Shown: positions 63,937 to 64,000 of the stretch, piece by piece
How the letters are laid out: each line of letters starts with the position of its first letter
Numbering within the stretch: position 1 is the first letter of the stretch
From: CAYQPF01 sp964419225
GTDB lineage: Bacteria; Cloacimonadota; Cloacimonadia; Cloacimonadales; CAYQPF01
Length of the DNA stretch: 64,000 bases
Direction of reading: 5' to 3'
Assembly (NCBI GenBank): GCA_964419225.1
Contig: CAYQPF010000003.1
Coordinates: 49,048-113,047, forward strand
The notes under the pieces: generated by a model
Seen by the model: only the letters and a program-made list of their open reading frames with translations
What the model was told of the DNA's origin: nothing
The model's database searches: none
Program-made: the position numbers and the translations under genes

Positions 63937-64000
63937 CGGATTGTACAGTAGAGGTTTGCAAGCTGGGTCGAAGATCATGAAAAGTGAAGGCTTGCAATCG
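63937..64000 (+). repeat. Structured repeat element with covarying stem, copy B (cut by window end)
   Basis: It matches 55175-55238 at 59 of 64 positions. Here the stem arms are TTGCAAGC and GCTTGCAA, against TTGCAAAC and GTTTGCAA in copy A, a compensatory A-T to G-C swap. The outer half of the element lies beyond the window. Confidence 0.75.

Overview
The window looks like a chromosomal piece of a low-GC, Gram-negative bacterium. It carries two secreted proteins ending in a FlgD-like / type IX-style sorting domain with a YPNPFNP core, a porin-like beta-barrel, MBOAT and LolD/MacB-type envelope machinery, an archaeal/eukaryal-type proline--tRNA ligase, and intergenic regions full of short quasi-periodic repeats. 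Together these suggest Candidatus Cloacimonadota (WWE1) or a close relative in the Fibrobacteres-Chlorobi-Bacteroidetes sphere. That assignment is inference; no rRNA marker is present.

1-23.3 kb: a single + strand surface-glycan locus that continues in from the left edge. It starts with sugar-nucleotide genes (nucleotidyltransferase, CMP-nonulosonate synthetase, PP-loop sugar amidotransferase), followed by an acetyltransferase fusion, a methyltransferase and an SDR epimerase. Four very large proteins then combine GT2, GT4, TagB/TagF-like and SAM-methyltransferase modules (up to 2069 residues). A strong terminator at 23262-23295 closes the run.

23.4-26.2 kb: a restriction-modification locus encoding a Vsr-endonuclease/C5-methyltransferase fusion overlapping an EcoRII-like endonuclease.

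26.8-34.0 kb: an ABC export/lipoprotein-type system (HlyD-like adaptor, MacB/FtsX permease, LolD-like ATPase, second permease).

34.1-41.6 kb: a probable antiphage island. Two paralogous DUF262-DUF1524 (GmrSD-like) proteins on the + strand flank a 1246-residue SIR2-domain protein on the - strand.

41.7-48.5 kb: metabolism and signalling. The genes are an extradiol dioxygenase-like protein, a TPR protein ending in a histidine-kinase H-box without an ATPase domain, a small exported protein, and a trio of 2Fe-2S molybdenum-hydroxylase subunit, YgeW-type knotted carbamoyltransferase and PLP lyase.

48.5-64 kb: envelope and sensing genes. They are an MBOAT/SGNH acyl-transfer pair, a secreted protein with carboxypeptidase-regulatory-like repeats behind a candidate sigma-54 promoter, a CPA2 antiporter, a chemoreceptor with a stand-alone Cache protein, a second secreted sorting-domain protein, ProRS and a porin.

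The intergenic regions hold repeated structured elements. A ~85-nt three-hairpin element occurs twice, a 64-nt element with a covarying stem occurs twice (the second copy at the window's right end), and small palindromes and 7-nt-period repeats recur. No tRNA, rRNA, CRISPR array or transposase was recognised.
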